From Pigmentiphaga sp. NML080357 (GTDB lineage Bacteria > Pseudomonadota > Gammaproteobacteria > Burkholderiales > Burkholderiaceae_B): a DNA stretch of 64,000 nucleotides. Location: the NCBI RefSeq assembly GCF_002188465.1, contig NZ_NINW01000046.1, positions 1 through 64,000 on the forward strand, in the 5' to 3' direction. A program made the translations under genes and the position numbers. The notes beneath the pieces were generated by a model. The model ran no database searches. It had not been told where the DNA came from and worked only from the letters and a program-made list of their open reading frames with translations. Below are positions 8,712-17,778 of the stretch, piece after piece; the first letter of the stretch is position 1, and every line of letters begins with the position of its first letter.

Positions 8712-9968
8712 GTGTTTACCCTGCTGTTCGTCTTCATGCTGCTGGCGGGGGTCGCCACCCGCCTGTGGCTCGCGACCCGCCAGACGCGCCACGTCGCCCG
8801 CCATCGCGACCGGGTGCCCGCCGAGTTCGCGGACCGCATAGGCGAGGCCAGCCATCGCCGCGCGGCCGACTACACCCTCGCGCGCATCCGCTTCGACGCC
8901 GTGGCCCTAGTCTTCGATACCGCGGTCCTTGTCGGCCTGACGCTGCTGGGCGGACTGCAGGCGCTGAACGAACTGGCCGCCGCCCTGGCCTCGTCCGACT
9001 TCGTCCGGCAGTTGCTGCTGGTCGGCATGGTGGCGGCCTTGCTGGCGGTGCTGGACCTGCCCTTCACCCTGTGGCGGCAGTTCGTGCTCGAAGCCAGGTT
9101 CGGGTTCAACCGCATGACCTTCCGCCTGTTCGCGGCCGATACCGTAAAGGGCGTCGCGCTGGCGTTGCTGTTCGGCTTGCCGCTGCTGTCGGCGCTGCTC
9201 TGGCTCATGGCGGAAGCCGGGCGCTACTGGTGGCTCTGGGGCTGGGGCCTGTGGGTCGTGTTCAACCTTTTCGTCATGCTGCTTTTTCCGACAGTGATCG
9301 CACCGCTGTTCAACAAGTTCACGCCGCTGGCCGACCAGGCGCTGGCCGACCGGATCCAGGCGCTCGCTCGCCGGACCGGCTTCGCCCTGAACGGCCTGTT
9401 CGTCATGGACGGCTCCAAACGCTCCGCGCACGGCAACGCCTACTTCACCGGCCTGGGAAAAAGCAAGCGCATCGTCTTCTTCGACACGCTGCTGGCGCGC
9501 CTGGCGCCCGAGGAAATCGAAGCCGTGCTCGCGCACGAGCTGGGTCACTTCAAGCACCGCCACATCGCCAAGCGGCTGACCTTCGGCTTCGGCATCTCGC
9601 TCCTCTTCTTCGCGCTGCTGGGCTGGCTGTCCCAGCAAGTCTGGTTCTACACCGGCCTGGGTGTCCTGCCCTTGCTCGACGGCCGCAACGACGCCCTCGC
9701 CCTCATCCTGTTCTTCCTCGTGGCGCCGGTATTCACATTCGCCTTCATCCCGGTGGCGAGCTGGTATTCGCGCAAGCACGAGTTCGAAGCCGACCGCTAC
9801 GCCAGCGAGCAGACCGATCCCGCCAACCTGGTCTCGGCGCTCGTCAAGCTGTACGACGACAATGCGGCCACGCTCACTCCCGACCCCGTGCATTCGGCCT
9901 TCTACGACTCGCATCCGCCCGCCAGCATACGCATCGGCAGGCTGCGCCCGAAGCCGCATGCCGCATGA
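8712..9968 (+). CDS. M48-family membrane metallopeptidase (Ste24/CAAX protease type)
   Basis: 418 residues. An N-terminal multi-span region precedes the zinc site HELGHFKHRH, with His275, Glu276 and His279. The third ligand lies in KHEFEADRY near residue 358. Length and layout fit Ste24-type peptidases of the inner membrane, whose bacterial role is probably membrane-protein quality control. It opens a rightward operon with the pterin dehydratase and rsgA. The start MFTLLFVFML fits a first membrane helix, although no strong ribosome site is seen. Confidence 0.9.
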   Translation: MFTLLFVFMLLAGVATRLWLATRQTRHVARHRDRVPAEFADRIGEASHRRAADYTLARIRFDAVALVFDTAVLVGLTLLGGLQALNELAAALASSDFVRQLLLVGMVAALLAVLDLPFTLWRQFVLEARFGFNRMTFRLFAADTVKGVALALLFGLPLLSALLWLMAEAGRYWWLWGWGLWVVFNLFVMLLFPTVIAPLFNKFTPLADQALADRIQALARRTGFALNGLFVMDGSKRSAHGNAYFTGLGKSKRIVFFDTLLARLAPEEIEAVLAHELGHFKHRHIAKRLTFGFGISLLFFALLGWLSQQVWFYTGLGVLPLLDGRNDALALILFFLVAPVFTFAFIPVASWYSRKHEFEADRYASEQTDPANLVSALVKLYDDNAATLTPDPVHSAFYDSHPPASIRIGRLRPKPHAA

Positions 9969-10029
9969 GGTTTCTTCACGCTAACCCGGCCACGCAGGCC
10001 GAAAACTTCGATCCTCTCCAGGAACAGGC

Positions 10030-10374
10030 ATGAATCGCGTATTGAGTCTTGAGCAGTTGCGTGGGGGCCGCTGCGTGCCCATGAAGAACCGCCTCCCCAT
10101 GAGCTCGGCCCACATCGACGAGCAGATCCACGTACTGCCCATCTGGGCGCGCCACGACAACGCCCTCGTACGCGATTACGAATTCAGGGACTATCCGCAG
10201 ACCATCGCGTTCGTGAACGCCGTCGCCGGGGTCGCCAACCAGGAGGATCACCATCCCGAGCTGCTGGTGAACTACGGCAAGGTGCGCGTCAGCTACACCA
10301 CGCACGCGATAGGCGGCATCTCCATCAACGATTTCATCTGTGCGGCCAAGATAGACGCGCTCTACGAATCATGA
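10030..10374 (+). CDS. Pterin-4a-carbinolamine dehydratase (PhhB/PCD family)
   Basis: 114 residues. The enzyme dehydrates 4a-hydroxytetrahydrobiopterin formed by aromatic amino acid hydroxylases. The active-site motif EDHHPE is at about residues 76-81, followed by YGKVRVSYTTHAIGGI, as in the family. No phenylalanine hydroxylase is nearby. The last four bases overlap the rsgA start (ATGA), so the two are probably coupled. Confidence 0.93.
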   Translation: MNRVLSLEQLRGGRCVPMKNRLPMSSAHIDEQIHVLPIWARHDNALVRDYEFRDYPQTIAFVNAVAGVANQEDHHPELLVNYGKVRVSYTTHAIGGISINDFICAAKIDALYES

Positions 10375-11306
10375 AGCCGCGGCGCGCGCCCGCACAGGCC
10401 GGCGCCGGCCTCCGGGGCCGGGTCGTGGCCGCCTTCGGGCGCCATTTCACGGTCGAGTTCGACGACGGATCGACCCGGCAATGCTATCCGCGCGGCAAGA
10501 AGGGCACGGCAGCCGTGGGCGACTGGGTCATGGTTGCGCCGGAGGGGCCGGCTGAAGGGGCGATCCAGTCGGTCCTCCCGCGCCGCAACCTGCTCTATCG
10601 GTCCGACGAGATGCGGACCAAGCAGTTCGCCGCCAACGTCGACCTGCTGCTCATCGTCGTCGCCACCGAACCGGATTTCTCCGACGACCTGGTCGGCCGA
10701 GCCCTGGTGGGCGCGCGCAACGCCGACGTCGAACCCGTCGTAGTGCTGAACAAGATCGACCGCCCCGCCGGCCTCCCCGCCGCCCGAGCCAGGCTCGCCC
10801 CCATCGCGGCGCTCGACGTGCCGGTGCTCGAACTCAGCGCCCGCGACGCGGCCGCGACCCGCGCTCTCCTGGCGCCGAGGCTGGCCGGCCGCACCACCCT
10901 GCTGCTGGGCCAGAGCGGCATGGGTAAATCCACACTGCTCAATGCCCTGGTACCCGGCGCCGCCGCGGCCACCCAGGAGCACTCGCAGGCGCTGGGAGCC
11001 GGCAAGCACACGACCACCAGCACCCGCCTCTACCACCTCCCGGCGGACGTGGCCGCGCGGGCGGACCTGATCGATTCGCCGGGTTTCCAGGCCTTCGGCC
11101 TGCAGCATCTGGACGCATCCCAGATCGTCGACGGTTTCCCGGAATTCGCTCCCTACCTGGGCAAATGCCGCTTCTATAACTGCACCCACACGCACGAGCC
11201 CGGATGCGCCGTGCTCGGCGCCCTGGAGGAAGGCCGGATCGCTCCCCAACGGCATGCGCTGTACCGGCGGCTGCTGGACGACATGCAACTGGGCCAGCGC
11301 TATTGA
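10371..11306 (+). CDS. rsgA: Ribosome small-subunit-dependent GTPase RsgA
   Basis: A 311-residue circularly permuted GTPase that helps late 30S maturation. An N-terminal OB fold is followed by G4 NKID near residue 126, G1 GQSGMGKST near 180-188 and G3 DSPG near 236. The C-terminal zinc knuckle is C-x4-CTHTHEPGC. The motif order (G4-G1-G3) is diagnostic. It overlaps the dehydratase stop by four bases. Confidence 0.97.
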   Translation: MKPRRAPAQAGAGLRGRVVAAFGRHFTVEFDDGSTRQCYPRGKKGTAAVGDWVMVAPEGPAEGAIQSVLPRRNLLYRSDEMRTKQFAANVDLLLIVVATEPDFSDDLVGRALVGARNADVEPVVVLNKIDRPAGLPAARARLAPIAALDVPVLELSARDAAATRALLAPRLAGRTTLLLGQSGMGKSTLLNALVPGAAAATQEHSQALGAGKHTTTSTRLYHLPADVAARADLIDSPGFQAFGLQHLDASQIVDGFPEFAPYLGKCRFYNCTHTHEPGCAVLGALEEGRIAPQRHALYRRLLDDMQLGQRY

Positions 11307-11425
11307 GCGCTTAAAGCCTGAAGAAATATTCGATCAGCAAAACAATCGTTTGGCGTTATGGTGATCGGCGTTACGCTGGACACGGCCCATCCGGGCCGCC
11401 TTCGACGCCCCTTCAGGAGCATCCC

Positions 11426-12235
11426 GTGGCCTACGCGGCAATCCGGAAATTGATCGAAAAACTGTCCAGCCAACCCGACATGCACGCCGCGCTCAGCCTG
11501 GCCAGCGACGGCACCGTGCTCGGCAGGTTTTACGAATTCGAACTGGCCAGCGGCTTCCAGCCGGTCATCCGGCTCGATACCCGCAATCCCGTGGGCTATG
11601 ACGCCTACGCCCGTTCGCACGCGACGGACGGCGACGTCATCAGCCCGTGGGGACTGTTCTCGCGGGCGGCCGACGACGCGACGCTGGTGCGGCTCGACCG
11701 CTTGTGCCGCCTGGTCCATACGCTGAATTACTTCTCGCAGGCCGATGCCGAATTGCCGCTCTACCTGCGCGTCCACGGCAGACTGCTGGCGGCCATCACG
11801 CAGGATCATGGGCAGGCATTCCGCCGGATGATCGAAGCCCTGGGCATCCCGCCCTCGCGCATCGTGCTGCAACTGCCGGCCGAGGCTGCGCGGGACGTGC
11901 TGCTGGCCGGCGTCATCCTCGGCAACTACAAGAAAGCCGGCTTCCAGGCCGGCGTGCACGCCAACGACGCCAGCGAGGCGCAATCGCTGCTGCACCTGCA
12001 TGCGCCCGACGTCATCAAGCTCGATGTCCGCACGATCGCCGATCCGGAGCGGGAACTGCCGCCCCTCTTGCAGGCCGCTTCCGCGCTTTCCAGCCGCGTG
12101 GTGTTCAAGCGCGTGGAAGATGAAGCCACGCTGGAGCGGCTTGCAAGCCTGGGCGCCCGGTATGCGCAAGGCTATCTGTTCGGGCTGCCTTCGGCGTCGA
12201 TCGGCAAGGTGCCGGCCGCCCGCGCCAACGGCTGA
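11426..12235 (+). CDS. Degenerate EAL-domain protein, probably catalytically inactive
   Basis: 269 residues, almost the whole of which is one EAL-like barrel. FQPVIRLDTRNPVGYDAYAR aligns with the canonical start of EAL domains (QPI-x-D-x12-EALxR), but the signature Glu-Ala-Leu is Tyr-Asp-Ala. PDVIKLDVR and the terminal YAQGYLFGLP (usual QGYxFGxP) are kept. Loss of the metal-binding Glu argues against cyclic-di-GMP hydrolysis; the protein may bind ligand or a partner instead. It has its own promoter region (11307-11425) and AGGAGC before the ATG at 11426. It follows rsgA without overlap. Confidence 0.75.
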   Translation: MAYAAIRKLIEKLSSQPDMHAALSLASDGTVLGRFYEFELASGFQPVIRLDTRNPVGYDAYARSHATDGDVISPWGLFSRAADDATLVRLDRLCRLVHTLNYFSQADAELPLYLRVHGRLLAAITQDHGQAFRRMIEALGIPPSRIVLQLPAEAARDVLLAGVILGNYKKAGFQAGVHANDASEAQSLLHLHAPDVIKLDVRTIADPERELPPLLQAASALSSRVVFKRVEDEATLERLASLGARYAQGYLFGLPSASIGKVPAARANG

Positions 12236-12280
12236 GAAGCCGTCCCGTGGCGGCCCGGCCCCGTCGAGCCGCGCCGCTCC

Positions 12281-12841
12281 CTAGCCGCGCTGCAGCAGGT
12301 CCGACATGTCGTCCGCGTGTTCTTCCTCGACCGCCAGGATCTCCTCCAGCATGCGCCGGGTCGTAGGGTCCTTGTCGGCGAGGTAGCGGATCATGGCTCG
12401 ATAGCTGTCGATGGCGATGCGCTCGGCCACCAGGTTCTCCTTGATCATGCTCTCGAGCGTATCGGCCTCGACGTACTGCGAGTGGCTGCGGTCGAGCATG
12501 CCGGCGGGCGAGAAGTCCGGGGCGCCACCCAGCTGGACGATGCGCTGCGCGATCTGGTCGGCGTGCTGTTGCTCCTGGGCCGCATGCTCGGCGAACTCCG
12601 CGGCCACCGGGTCGGCATGGATGCCGCGGGCCATGAAATAGTGGCGCTTGTAGCGCAGCACACAGACCAGTTCCGTGGCCAGCGCCTCATTGAGCATCTT
12701 CAGCACCGCCTCGCGATCCGCGCCATAGTCTTCCGTGACGGCGCCGTCGTCCAGATGTTCGCGCGCCCGGGCGCGAATGGCTTCCACGTCGATCGAGAAC
12801 TTCTGGGCACTGGGGGCTTGCGGCTTCAACGCCTGTTCCAT
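12281..12841 (-). CDS. Ferritin-like/bacterioferritin-type protein
   Basis: 186 residues forming a four-helix ferritin-like domain. Di-iron ligands are suggested by E in NEALATELVCVLRYKRHYFMARG, by EHAAQEQQHAD in the second helix, by ENLVAERIAIDSYR and by EEEHADD in the last. A Met-based haem site typical of classical bacterioferritin is not obvious, so the general ferritin-like label is safer. It probably stores or detoxifies iron in the cytoplasm. AGGAGAGG precedes the start. The first 40 residues are a disordered-looking extension. Confidence 0.85.
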   Translation of the reverse strand: MEQALKPQAPSAQKFSIDVEAIRARAREHLDDGAVTEDYGADREAVLKMLNEALATELVCVLRYKRHYFMARGIHADPVAAEFAEHAAQEQQHADQIAQRIVQLGGAPDFSPAGMLDRSHSQYVEADTLESMIKENLVAERIAIDSYRAMIRYLADKDPTTRRMLEEILAVEEEHADDMSDLLQRG

Positions 12842-13067
12842 GTTCCTCTCCTTTCACGAGTAAACCTCGATCCAGGATAGACCGCGCACCGCGCGCGCGT
12901 TGTAACAACAACTCTCCGCCGCCCCTAGGCAGGCGGAGGATGCGCGGCCCGCGTGCGGGAGACTCTGGCCTGCGGCGACCGGCGGGCGAGCGCCGCCGGT
13001 TACACCTGGACACGCGGCGACGCGGTGCCGGCGCGCGTCCAGGACATGGCAGGACCGGGAACGGCAA

Positions 13068-15158
13068 TCAGAAGGTCAGCCGCACGCCCATGATGATGTT
13101 GCGGCCCATCAGCGGCGCGGCGTTCTTGATGAACGACGTATGCCGGTAGGCGAGCTTGTTGGTGAGGTTGTTGGCGCGCACGTAGATCTGATAGCGGCTG
13201 CCGCCGGCGCGGCCCTCGTAGGCGGCGCCGAGATTGAGCATGGCATAGCCCGGGGTTTCGGTCTCGAATTCGGCGACCTTGTCCTGGCGTCCCACGTACG
13301 ACAGTTCGACATCGCCGCTCCAGGCCTGCCACTTGGCGTCCAGGCGGGTGCCCACGCGGTACGCGGGAATGCGCGGCAGGTTGCCGCCGCCGTCGAGGCG
13401 CGCCCGCACGTAGTCGCCCATCAGCGAAACCGCGAATATCTTGTTGATCTGGTGCCGGACCTGCGCCTCCAGCCCGGTGAAGGTGGCGTCATGCTGCGTG
13501 TACTCCAGCAATTGGAGGCTTTGGTAGACATCCAGCGTGCGGCCGTAGATGAAGTTGTCGACCTTGTTCCGGAATACCGATACCGAGAACGTGGTCGGGC
13601 CGGCGAACTTGCGCAGCGTGAGGTCGATATTGTTGGAGGTTTCCTTCTTGAGGTTGACGTTGCCCACCTCATAAGTGGAGGTGGCAAGGTGCAGGCCGTT
13701 GGCATAGAGCTCTTCCGCGGTCGGCAGGCGCTGCGAACGCGAAATCGACATGCCCAGCGAATACGACGGGGCGAACTTCCATACCGCCCCGCCGGACACG
13801 GAGGTGCCCCGGTGCCGGGTATCGGGCGAATCGCCCTGCGCCTCGATGCGCTGCCATTCATGGCGCAACCCGCCCTCGAAGCGCCAGTTGCCGACGGTGT
13901 ACTCCTCGAGCGCGAATATGCCGTTGTTGCGCGTGATGGTGGGCTGCACATAGGCTTCTTCGCCCAGCGCGCTGAAGTCGCGGCGCGTCGTCTGCGCGCC
14001 GATCACGCCACGCAAGCCGCCTATGGGCGCGTGCTCGAGTTCCACGCGGCCATCGTGCGCCTTGTTCTTGAAGGTGGTGGCAATCGTGTCGCCCTCGATC
14101 TCGTCATGCTGGTAGTCGGTGAAGCCGGCGCGCGCGCGTAGCCTGGTGAAACCGGCGAAAGGATCGCGCAGTTCACCGCGCACGTCCCAGCGCTGGCTGC
14201 GCAGCTTCACGAAGGGCACGCCGTGGCTGTCGCCTTCATCGCCGTGGTCGTGATCGTGGCCATCCTCGTCGCCATGCTCGTGCTCGTGATCGTGGCCGTC
14301 GTCGGGGCAGTGCAGGTGCGCGCCGTGCGTGTGGCAGCCCTCGTAGGCATGGTCGTGGCCGGGTAGGCCATAGCGGTTGCGCTGGCTGGTATAGGCCAGC
14401 CCGATGTAGCCGCGGTCGCCTACCCAGGACAGGCCTACGCTGCCGGTCTCGGTATGGTTGTACGAGCCGTCCACGCGGCTGCCGCCGGCCCAGCCGCGGC
14501 CCACCTTGTAGTCGTTGGCGTTGCGCTTGAGTCCCTCGGCGTGGAAGACCAGGCCCTTGCCGCCGGTGGTCAGCTCGAAAGCCCCCGTGGTTTCGCGCGG
14601 ACCGGTTGCCCCGCGCAATTCCACGCTGCCTTCCACGGCCTTGTCCGGCATCTCGGTGGGAATCTTGTTGTCGAGCACGTTGACCACGCCGCCTACGGCC
14701 CCGCCTCCGTACAACAGCGCCGCCGGCCCGCGCAGCACTTCCACCCGCTGCGACAGCATGGGCTCCAGGCCCACCGCGTGATCGGGGCTGATGGTGGAAG
14801 CGTCCTGGACCTCGGCGCCATCTGATACGACCTTGACTCGCGCGCCATCCATGCCCCGGATGATGGGACGGCTGGCGCCGGCGCCGAAATGGGACGAAGT
14901 GATGCCGGGCTCCCGCTCCAGCGTCTCGCCCAGCGTGGCGGCGCGCTTGGTCAACAGCTCGTCTTCGTCGAGCACGGTAACCGGAGCCGCCAAGTCTTGC
15001 GCGCCGCGCGACAAGGGCGTGGCCGACACGGTCACCTCCTTGAGGATCTGCGGCGCGGCATCGGCGGGCGACGCCGACTGGGCCCAGGCGGCTGCAGGAA
15101 GCCCCCCCCAGGAAACGCTCATCAATGCCAATACGAGGGGATTCAGCCTTCCCAACAT
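13068..15158 (-). CDS. TonB-dependent outer-membrane receptor with His-rich loop, ZnuD-like
   Basis: 696 residues. The ATG at 15158 is preferred over upstream in-frame starts because AAGGA lies just upstream and it directly begins a signal peptide (MLGRLNPLVLALMSVSWG, ending near AWA). A TonB box-like KEVTVSATPL precedes the plug (PVTVLDEDELL, RPIIRGMDGARV, VLRGPAALLYGGGAVGGVVNV). An extracellular loop around residues 265-310 is packed with His, Asp and Glu (DHAYEGCHTHGAH, then repeated HDHEHEHGDED-like units). The last residues, GVRLTF, end in the expected Phe. Such loops are known from zinc receptor ZnuD, so zinc uptake is the likely role. Confidence 0.85.
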   Translation of the reverse strand: MLGRLNPLVLALMSVSWGGLPAAAWAQSASPADAAPQILKEVTVSATPLSRGAQDLAAPVTVLDEDELLTKRAATLGETLEREPGITSSHFGAGASRPIIRGMDGARVKVVSDGAEVQDASTISPDHAVGLEPMLSQRVEVLRGPAALLYGGGAVGGVVNVLDNKIPTEMPDKAVEGSVELRGATGPRETTGAFELTTGGKGLVFHAEGLKRNANDYKVGRGWAGGSRVDGSYNHTETGSVGLSWVGDRGYIGLAYTSQRNRYGLPGHDHAYEGCHTHGAHLHCPDDGHDHEHEHGDEDGHDHDHGDEGDSHGVPFVKLRSQRWDVRGELRDPFAGFTRLRARAGFTDYQHDEIEGDTIATTFKNKAHDGRVELEHAPIGGLRGVIGAQTTRRDFSALGEEAYVQPTITRNNGIFALEEYTVGNWRFEGGLRHEWQRIEAQGDSPDTRHRGTSVSGGAVWKFAPSYSLGMSISRSQRLPTAEELYANGLHLATSTYEVGNVNLKKETSNNIDLTLRKFAGPTTFSVSVFRNKVDNFIYGRTLDVYQSLQLLEYTQHDATFTGLEAQVRHQINKIFAVSLMGDYVRARLDGGGNLPRIPAYRVGTRLDAKWQAWSGDVELSYVGRQDKVAEFETETPGYAMLNLGAAYEGRAGGSRYQIYVRANNLTNKLAYRHTSFIKNAAPLMGRNIIMGVRLTF

Positions 15159-15336
15159 CACGGTTCCTTTCTTCATGAATGGCGCAAGAAAATGCCCTCG
15201 CGCCAGGCCCTTCGGGTCGTCGCCGCCCCCCGCGGGGCGCTTGCCTTGGGACGACCCGGCAGCAAAAAAGCCGCTCCAGCCGGCATGGCAACCCATGCCC
15301 GCCGAGAGCGGCATTCTTGCTCAAAACCGAAGTTAG

Positions 15337-15368
15337 TGCAACTCTATTGCATATGCATGGCTGTTGCA
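15337..15368. promoter_or_regulatory. Perfect dyad upstream of the ZnuD-like receptor gene
   Basis: The outer arms TGCAAC (15337-15342) and GTTGCA (15363-15368) frame a central TGCATATGCA palindrome (15348-15357) with equal 5-base spacers. The whole is symmetric about one centre. A zinc-type (Zur) or iron-type (Fur) operator is plausible given the gene, but the sequence is not an exact match to a consensus I can vouch for. Confidence 0.5.
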
Positions 15369-15393
15369 CATAAGGAACTTCGCGAAAGCGGAA

Positions 15394-15564
15394 TCAAAAC
15401 GCGGAGCAATGTCCCCCGCTGGGCGCCTGTCCCGAGCCTATGGCGAGGATGGCGGGTTCCTTCCGATGGTTGACCGGACTGGAGTGGGTCCAATCCCAGG
15501 CGAAGAAAACGATGAGCACTGCCCAGAAAAGCACGATGGCGGAAGCGCGGGAAGTCATGTCCAT
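15394..15564 (-). CDS. Small single-span membrane protein downstream of YeeE-type transporter
   Basis: A 56-residue ORF starting MDMTSRASAIVLFWAVLIVF. One strongly hydrophobic helix (residues 8-22) is followed by FAWDWTHSSP and a polar tail containing one Cys. It starts 10 bases after the YeeE stop, with GAGAGG just before the ATG, so it would be the third gene of the rhodanese operon. No family recognised. A role as an accessory subunit of the transporter is only a guess from position. Confidence 0.5.
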   Translation of the reverse strand: MDMTSRASAIVLFWAVLIVFFAWDWTHSSPVNHRKEPAILAIGSGQAPSGGHCSAF

Positions 15565-15574
15565 ACCCTCTCGT

Positions 15575-16729
15575 TCAAACGCCCAGGCGGCGGCGCAGGC
15601 GCACGCCGATCAGCGAACCGGCAAACGCCAGCGCGACCCAGATCCAGCCGTGCAGGCTGCCAGTGGAAATGCCGCTGACCATGGCCCCCACATTGCAGCC
15701 GAATGCCAGCCGCGAGCTGTAGCCCAGCAGGAAACCCGCCACCAGCACGGCCGCCCACTGGCGGCCCGTCAGCGGCTTGCCGCTGGATGGCCTGCGCGCG
15801 GCGATCCACAACGCGCCGGCCATGATGCCGATGTTGGTGATCGAGGTGACGTCCAGGAATACGCTTTGCTCGAGCGTGCGCAGATTACCCGCCTGGCCCC
15901 AGAAGGCATTGGCGGCGGGATCGAACACCCCGGCCGCCGTCGCCACCTTGGCGGCCCACAGGCCGAAGCCGTAGACGACTCCCCAGGGCTGGCCGGCCAC
16001 CACCAGATTGGCCACTGCCAGCAGGGCCAGGCCGATGCCGGCCAGCAGCAGCTTGCGGTTCCACGGCGCGGGCGCGGCCACGCCGCCCTTGCGGCTCCAG
16101 ACCCAGGCCGCCAGGCCGCAAGCGACCAGGCCGGCGAAGGTCGCCGCCAGTGCGCCGCCCGCGCCCCAGTCTCGAACCAGGCTGACTGGCGCCACGGCGC
16201 CCAGCGACAGCCAGCCGTGCAGATGCACCGACCCCAGGAAGCTGCCCAGCGCGAACAGCGGCAGCACTCCCATGTTCAGCGGAATACCCAGTCCGGCCTT
16301 GTACAGCGTGCCCGAGCCGCAGCCATCGGCGATTTGCATCGTGATGCCGAACACGAAGGCGCCTATCAGGAGGCTGATGCTGGGCGGCCCCAGGGCCGCG
16401 GCCAGGTCGCCGGGAAAGCTCGCCAGGAGCGGAATGGATATGCCGGCGGCCACGGCCAGCAGCACGATCTGGGCGAACACGCCGCTGGCGTCGCGGGCCT
16501 CGATCAGCCGGCGCCAGCCGGTGGTGAAACCGAAGCGCGCGCCGGCCAGGAGGCCGCCCATGCCCAGGCCGATGACGAACAGCACGGACTGCCGCACAGT
16601 CACGAACCAGGCCAGCGCCAGTACGGCAAGCACGATGGCCACCGTCAGCGGCCAGCGCGCGCGGCCCGGTGCCGACGCGCCAATGGAGGAAACGGCGGGC
16701 GAAGCCGCCGGAGGAAATGTCGCTTGCAT
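15575..16729 (-). CDS. YeeE/YedE (TsuA-type) sulfur-compound transporter
   Basis: 384 residues with about 9-11 hydrophobic segments in two related halves. Each half has the conserved Cys motif: ADGCGSGTLYKAG and AFGCNVGAMVSGIS followed by TGSLHGW. In TsuA such cysteines relay thiosulfate through the membrane. It therefore probably imports thiosulfate or a related sulfur species. It is 12 bases downstream of the rhodanese gene, which could process the imported sulfane sulfur. The start at 16729 is the first Met of the frame; the N-terminal 25 residues are soluble. Confidence 0.85.
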   Translation of the reverse strand: MQATFPPAASPAVSSIGASAPGRARWPLTVAIVLAVLALAWFVTVRQSVLFVIGLGMGGLLAGARFGFTTGWRRLIEARDASGVFAQIVLLAVAAGISIPLLASFPGDLAAALGPPSISLLIGAFVFGITMQIADGCGSGTLYKAGLGIPLNMGVLPLFALGSFLGSVHLHGWLSLGAVAPVSLVRDWGAGGALAATFAGLVACGLAAWVWSRKGGVAAPAPWNRKLLLAGIGLALLAVANLVVAGQPWGVVYGFGLWAAKVATAAGVFDPAANAFWGQAGNLRTLEQSVFLDVTSITNIGIMAGALWIAARRPSSGKPLTGRQWAAVLVAGFLLGYSSRLAFGCNVGAMVSGISTGSLHGWIWVALAFAGSLIGVRLRRRLGV

Positions 16730-16741
16730 CAGGGGGTTCCT

Positions 16742-17692
16742 CTACGACTTGCCGAACAGTTTCTTGAATTTGTCCGCGATCTGGCTGGCCCGCCCCGGCG
16801 CATTGTCCATGGGCAGGGCCTGGTCGGCATTGGTCCAGTCGGCCAGCGATTCCGGGTACATGCGAATGTTCGGCAACCCCGCCAGTTCCGACAGCGCGAA
16901 CCAGTCCGTGGCGGCCCAGTGGCCGGTATTGCAGAACGCGATGTTGTCGCCGGCCACGTCCGGGAACTCCCGGGCCGCGATCGCGCGGGCCTCGGCGGCC
17001 GACACGATCTGGGTGCTGCCGGGCGCGAACCAGACGCTGTGCGGAACGTTCTGCGCCCCGTGGATGGTGCCGGGGACCGAGGCGGTCGGCGCCTTGACCA
17101 GCCCTTCGAAGAAATTCTTGGGACGCGCGTCGATCAACCGGGTATCGCTCTTGTCTATGCCCGCCAGCACGTCGGCCTGGGTAGCGATGATGGCCGTGTT
17201 CAGACGCGGCTCGTACTGGCTGGGCGCGGGCTGGGCCGGCGCATCGTGGCTCAGGGGCTGTTGCGTCTGCTTCCACGCCTGCATGCCGCCGTTCAGGACG
17301 GACAGACGGGTCAGGCCGAGGTACTTGAGCGTCCAGTACACGCGGGCGGCGGCGCCGAAGTCGGTCACATCCGCGCCCGAGGACACCACCACGGCATGCC
17401 GCTCCGGCGTCAGGCCGAGCTTGCGGACCTGGGCGGTCAGCTTGTCCAGCGGCGGCAGCGTGCCGGGGCTGTTGGCCGGCCCGCGCCACGAGCCGTAGGG
17501 AGCGGACAAGGCGCCCGGAATGTGTCCCTGCGCGTAATCGGCCGGCGGCCGGATATCGATGACCGTGACCGAGGGCGAGGCCAGCGTCGCTTTCAGCTCG
17601 TCGGGCGACAGGATGGGAGAAGTGGCCGCATGGGCGCCGGCTTGCGCGGCAAAAGCGATCAGCCAGGCGGAAAAGATGGCGAGGATTCTCAT
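16742..17692 (-). CDS. Periplasmic tandem-rhodanese sulfurtransferase
   Basis: 316 residues from the ATG at 17692; an upstream in-frame Met at 17725 would block the signal peptide. MRILAIFSAWLIAFAAQAG and AHA look like a Sec signal. Two rhodanese domains follow. The first (SVTVIDIRPPADYAQGHIPGA) has Ser where the catalytic Cys would be (VVVSSGADVTDFGA). The second has Cys in AFCNTGHWAATDW, so it is the active one. It would transfer sulfane sulfur to thiols in the periplasm, consistent with the adjacent transporter. It is the first gene of the sulfur operon. Confidence 0.88.
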   Translation of the reverse strand: MRILAIFSAWLIAFAAQAGAHAATSPILSPDELKATLASPSVTVIDIRPPADYAQGHIPGALSAPYGSWRGPANSPGTLPPLDKLTAQVRKLGLTPERHAVVVSSGADVTDFGAAARVYWTLKYLGLTRLSVLNGGMQAWKQTQQPLSHDAPAQPAPSQYEPRLNTAIIATQADVLAGIDKSDTRLIDARPKNFFEGLVKAPTASVPGTIHGAQNVPHSVWFAPGSTQIVSAAEARAIAAREFPDVAGDNIAFCNTGHWAATDWFALSELAGLPNIRMYPESLADWTNADQALPMDNAPGRASQIADKFKKLFGKS

Positions 17693-17778
17693 GATGGTTG
17701 CGCGCGGCGCGCAAAGGGTGGGCATCCTGAGAATTTTAAGGTCTGGCCACGCGGAGGCTCAGACGAAGTATCCATATT

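Noticed and set aside
14220-14345. Tandem His/Asp codon repeats as a CRISPR or satellite
   Set aside because: The repeats are coding for the His-rich loop of the receptor, irregular in length, without spacers.
15159-15314. Longer start of the TonB receptor
   Set aside because: The added 52 residues precede a clear signal peptide, and the best ribosome site is directly before the ATG at 15158.
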